Shown here in pieces: positions 6,251 through 6,995 of a stretch of DNA of 6,995 nucleotides. The DNA is from Nitrosopumilales archaeon (GTDB lineage Archaea; Thermoproteota; Nitrososphaeria; Nitrososphaerales; Nitrososphaeraceae), in contig WJXE01000096.1 of NCBI GenBank assembly GCA_009665115.1, forward strand, positions 1 to 6,995, read 5' to 3'. Both the position numbers and the translations under genes were made by a program. The notes below the pieces were generated by a model that saw only the letters and a list, made by a program, of their open reading frames with translations, was not told where the DNA came from and did no database searches. The stretch's first letter is position 1; each line of letters opens with the position of its first letter.

Positions 6251-6442
6251 TATCGTGACCTCTACTGTTGGCTCGCCGCCGATTTTAATTACACAATCCC
6301 AATCTCTTTTGCTCGCATCAGGGTATCTGTCTTGGTCGTGCCCGACCACACTGCATGAATTTTGACCCCCGGAGAGCAGAATAAACGTCGAATTCGAAAT
6401 ACCTAACTCAAAACATAAGACTAGATTTGGTCCTGATACCAC
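6213..6442 (-). pseudogene. Possible remnant of a MOFRL-family glycerate 2-kinase, frameshifted and truncated
   Basis: A minus-strand frame from GTG 6440-6442 reads FELGISNSTFILLSGG, later SVVG, then CVIKIGGEPTVEVT, with GGEPTV at 6263-6280. In MOFRL glycerate kinases an LG segment, a GEA..VG segment about 20 residues on, and GGE[TP]TV about 20 further form the same order. The next family element, GxGGRNQE(L/F)AL, is seen only in another frame as TGDRRDHQEIAL (6213-6248). The number of residues from GGEPTV to QE then equals the family's once about 2 bases (near 6249-6250) are skipped. The 3' part overlaps the end of cbiD on the other strand. Upstream of 6442 the frame is stopped and I see no further kinase sequence. 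The remnant is judged by motif only and could be coincidence. Confidence 0.4.
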
Positions 6443-6454
6443 ATAATGCTATTG

Positions 6455-6478
6455 TTCCAGTATGGTATTTCCAGTATG
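6455..6478 (+). repeat. Direct repeat TTCCAGTATG, with an inverted copy further on
   Basis: The 10-mer TTCCAGTATG occurs at 6455-6464 and 6469-6478, with a 14-base period. Its core CCAGTATG reappears inverted as CATACTGG at 6583-6590. Together they flank about 105 bases upstream of cbiG. Function is unknown; possibilities include operator half-sites or the worn ends of a small mobile element. Confidence 0.4.
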
Positions 6479-6560
6479 TTACTCGCGTTATCAGTGCCAA
6501 CGTAAGATTCGGCTATCTATCTGGGCTGTGCGACTGAACACTATGAGATATTGCTGAGAT

Positions 6561-6582
6561 AAATCGCTTCAGGCGGCGATTT
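6561..6582 (+). other. Perfect 7-bp hairpin upstream of cbiG
   Basis: AAATCGC (6561-6567) pairs with GCGATTT (6576-6582) around an 8-base loop TTCAGGCG; a T-G wobble could add an eighth pair. It ends directly against the inverted repeat CATACTGG. It lies about 40 bases before the probable cbiG TATA box, so it is more likely an operator-like palindrome or a remnant end than an RNA leader. It does not resemble a cobalamin riboswitch. Confidence 0.35.
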
Positions 6583-6623
6583 CATACTGGGTATTAGACT
6601 GCTCGCAGATAAATTAAGAAAGA

Positions 6624-6634
6624 TTTTTTATTTT
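6624..6634 (+). promoter_or_regulatory. Candidate TATA box for cbiG
   Basis: The T/A-only stretch TTTTTTATTTT is centred about 35 bases before ATG 6664. Initiation about 25 bases downstream would give a leader of roughly 10 bases. The T-run could alternatively help end a plus-strand transcript coming from cbiD, since archaeal termination often occurs at oligo-T. The rest of 6443-6660 shows only the repeats and hairpin listed separately. Confidence 0.4.
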
Positions 6635-6663
6635 CTACTTCCTGATTAAACTTGGTAGCCCCA

Positions 6664-6995
6664 ATGACAGGAAACACGGCCGTGATAGCCATTACAAGGC
6701 ATGGAATCGATATCGCAAATAGAATAATGGAGAAAATGCCAGAGATACAAGTTTATGCACCCATAAAATATGCTGACCAGTCGATGCCCAACATGAATTG
6801 GTTTAAAGAACAAACTTCTCAGTTGGTAGCAAACCTGTTCAAAAAAAATGATGCATTGATATGTATATTTTCGCTAGGCGCAGTAGTCAGGCTAATTGCA
6901 CCATTTCTAGTAGACAAGAAGACCGACCCGGCGGTTATTGTAATTGACGATAAGGCACATTTTGTTATCAGCGCTCTCTCAGGCCACCTTGGGGG
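6664..6995 (+). CDS. cbiG: Cobalt-precorrin-5A hydrolase CbiG, N-terminal part (runs off the window)
   Basis: CbiG opens the ring-A lactone of cobalt-precorrin-5A with loss of a two-carbon unit (acetaldehyde), giving cobalt-precorrin-5B, the substrate of CbiD. From ATG 6664, 110 complete codons stay open to the window end. The first part, TAVIAITRHGIDIANRI, is the usual CbiG beta-strand/helix opening. The most diagnostic stretch is about residues 76-110: SLGAVVRLIAPFLVDKKTDP, then AVIVIDDKAHFVISALSGHLGG, matching the family's GA.VR..AP...DK..DPAV....... V..LLSGH.GG pattern. An A7 run at about 6840-6846 is in frame. No Shine-Dalgarno-like site precedes the ATG; the TATA-like box at 6624-6634 suggests its own promoter apart from cbiD. 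Confidence 0.93.
   Translation, partial: MTGNTAVIAITRHGIDIANRIMEKMPEIQVYAPIKYADQSMPNMNWFKEQTSQLVANLFKKNDALICIFSLGAVVRLIAPFLVDKKTDPAVIVIDDKAHFVISALSGHLG

Noticed and set aside
6480..6663. Cobalamin riboswitch or other leader RNA upstream of cbiG
   Set aside because: No B12-box-like element or long-range pairing is seen; only one short hairpin that probably lies upstream of the transcription start.
1..6995. CRISPR array, tRNA or rRNA genes, complete insertion sequence
   Set aside because: No regularly spaced repeats, no cloverleaf or rRNA-like sequence, and no transposase-like frame were found on either strand.

Overview
The window reads as a piece of an archaeal chromosome, most likely ammonia-oxidising Nitrososphaerota (Thaumarchaeota). 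The grounds are an Sm-like RNA-binding protein, a RIO2-type kinase, a RadA/RadB-like recombinase paralog, anaerobic-type cobalamin genes (cbiD, cbiG), short A/T-rich TATA-like boxes about 25-30 nt before starts, and several genes with no ATG at the family-expected start, only TTG. The lineage is inferred from gene content; no rRNA or tRNA gene is present to confirm it.

Layout. Bases 1-815 hold decayed or recoded genes: a winged-helix regulator broken by one base (5-266, +), and a long minus-strand frame (267-791) cut by a single in-frame TGA. Bases 816-1559 (-) encode a RecA/RadB-like ATPase whose usual catalytic Glu is Gly. It is divergent from an LSm gene (1666-1926, +), followed by metK (1976-3121, +). 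metK ends in an 8-base convergent overlap with rio2 (3114-4085, -). rio2 is divergent from a short-chain dehydrogenase gene (4161-4966, +) whose last 46 codons lie in another frame. Then come cbiD (4991-6250, +), a 413-base gap that appears to carry a frameshifted remnant of a MOFRL-type glycerate kinase on the minus strand, and the first 110 codons of cbiG (6664 to the window end, +).

How the genes connect. CbiG opens the lactone of cobalt-precorrin-5A, and CbiD methylates the product at C1 using S-adenosylmethionine. MetK makes that methyl donor, so part of the window serves corrin-ring synthesis. LSm and RIO2 are RNA/ribosome housekeeping genes.

The most notable feature is that four genes are each disrupted by very small changes, while neighbouring housekeeping genes with longer A-runs (A8 in cbiD, A7 in metK) stay open. 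This fits real gene decay, or possibly recoding, better than random homopolymer sequencing error. I found no convincing novel defence system, mobile element or CRISPR array.
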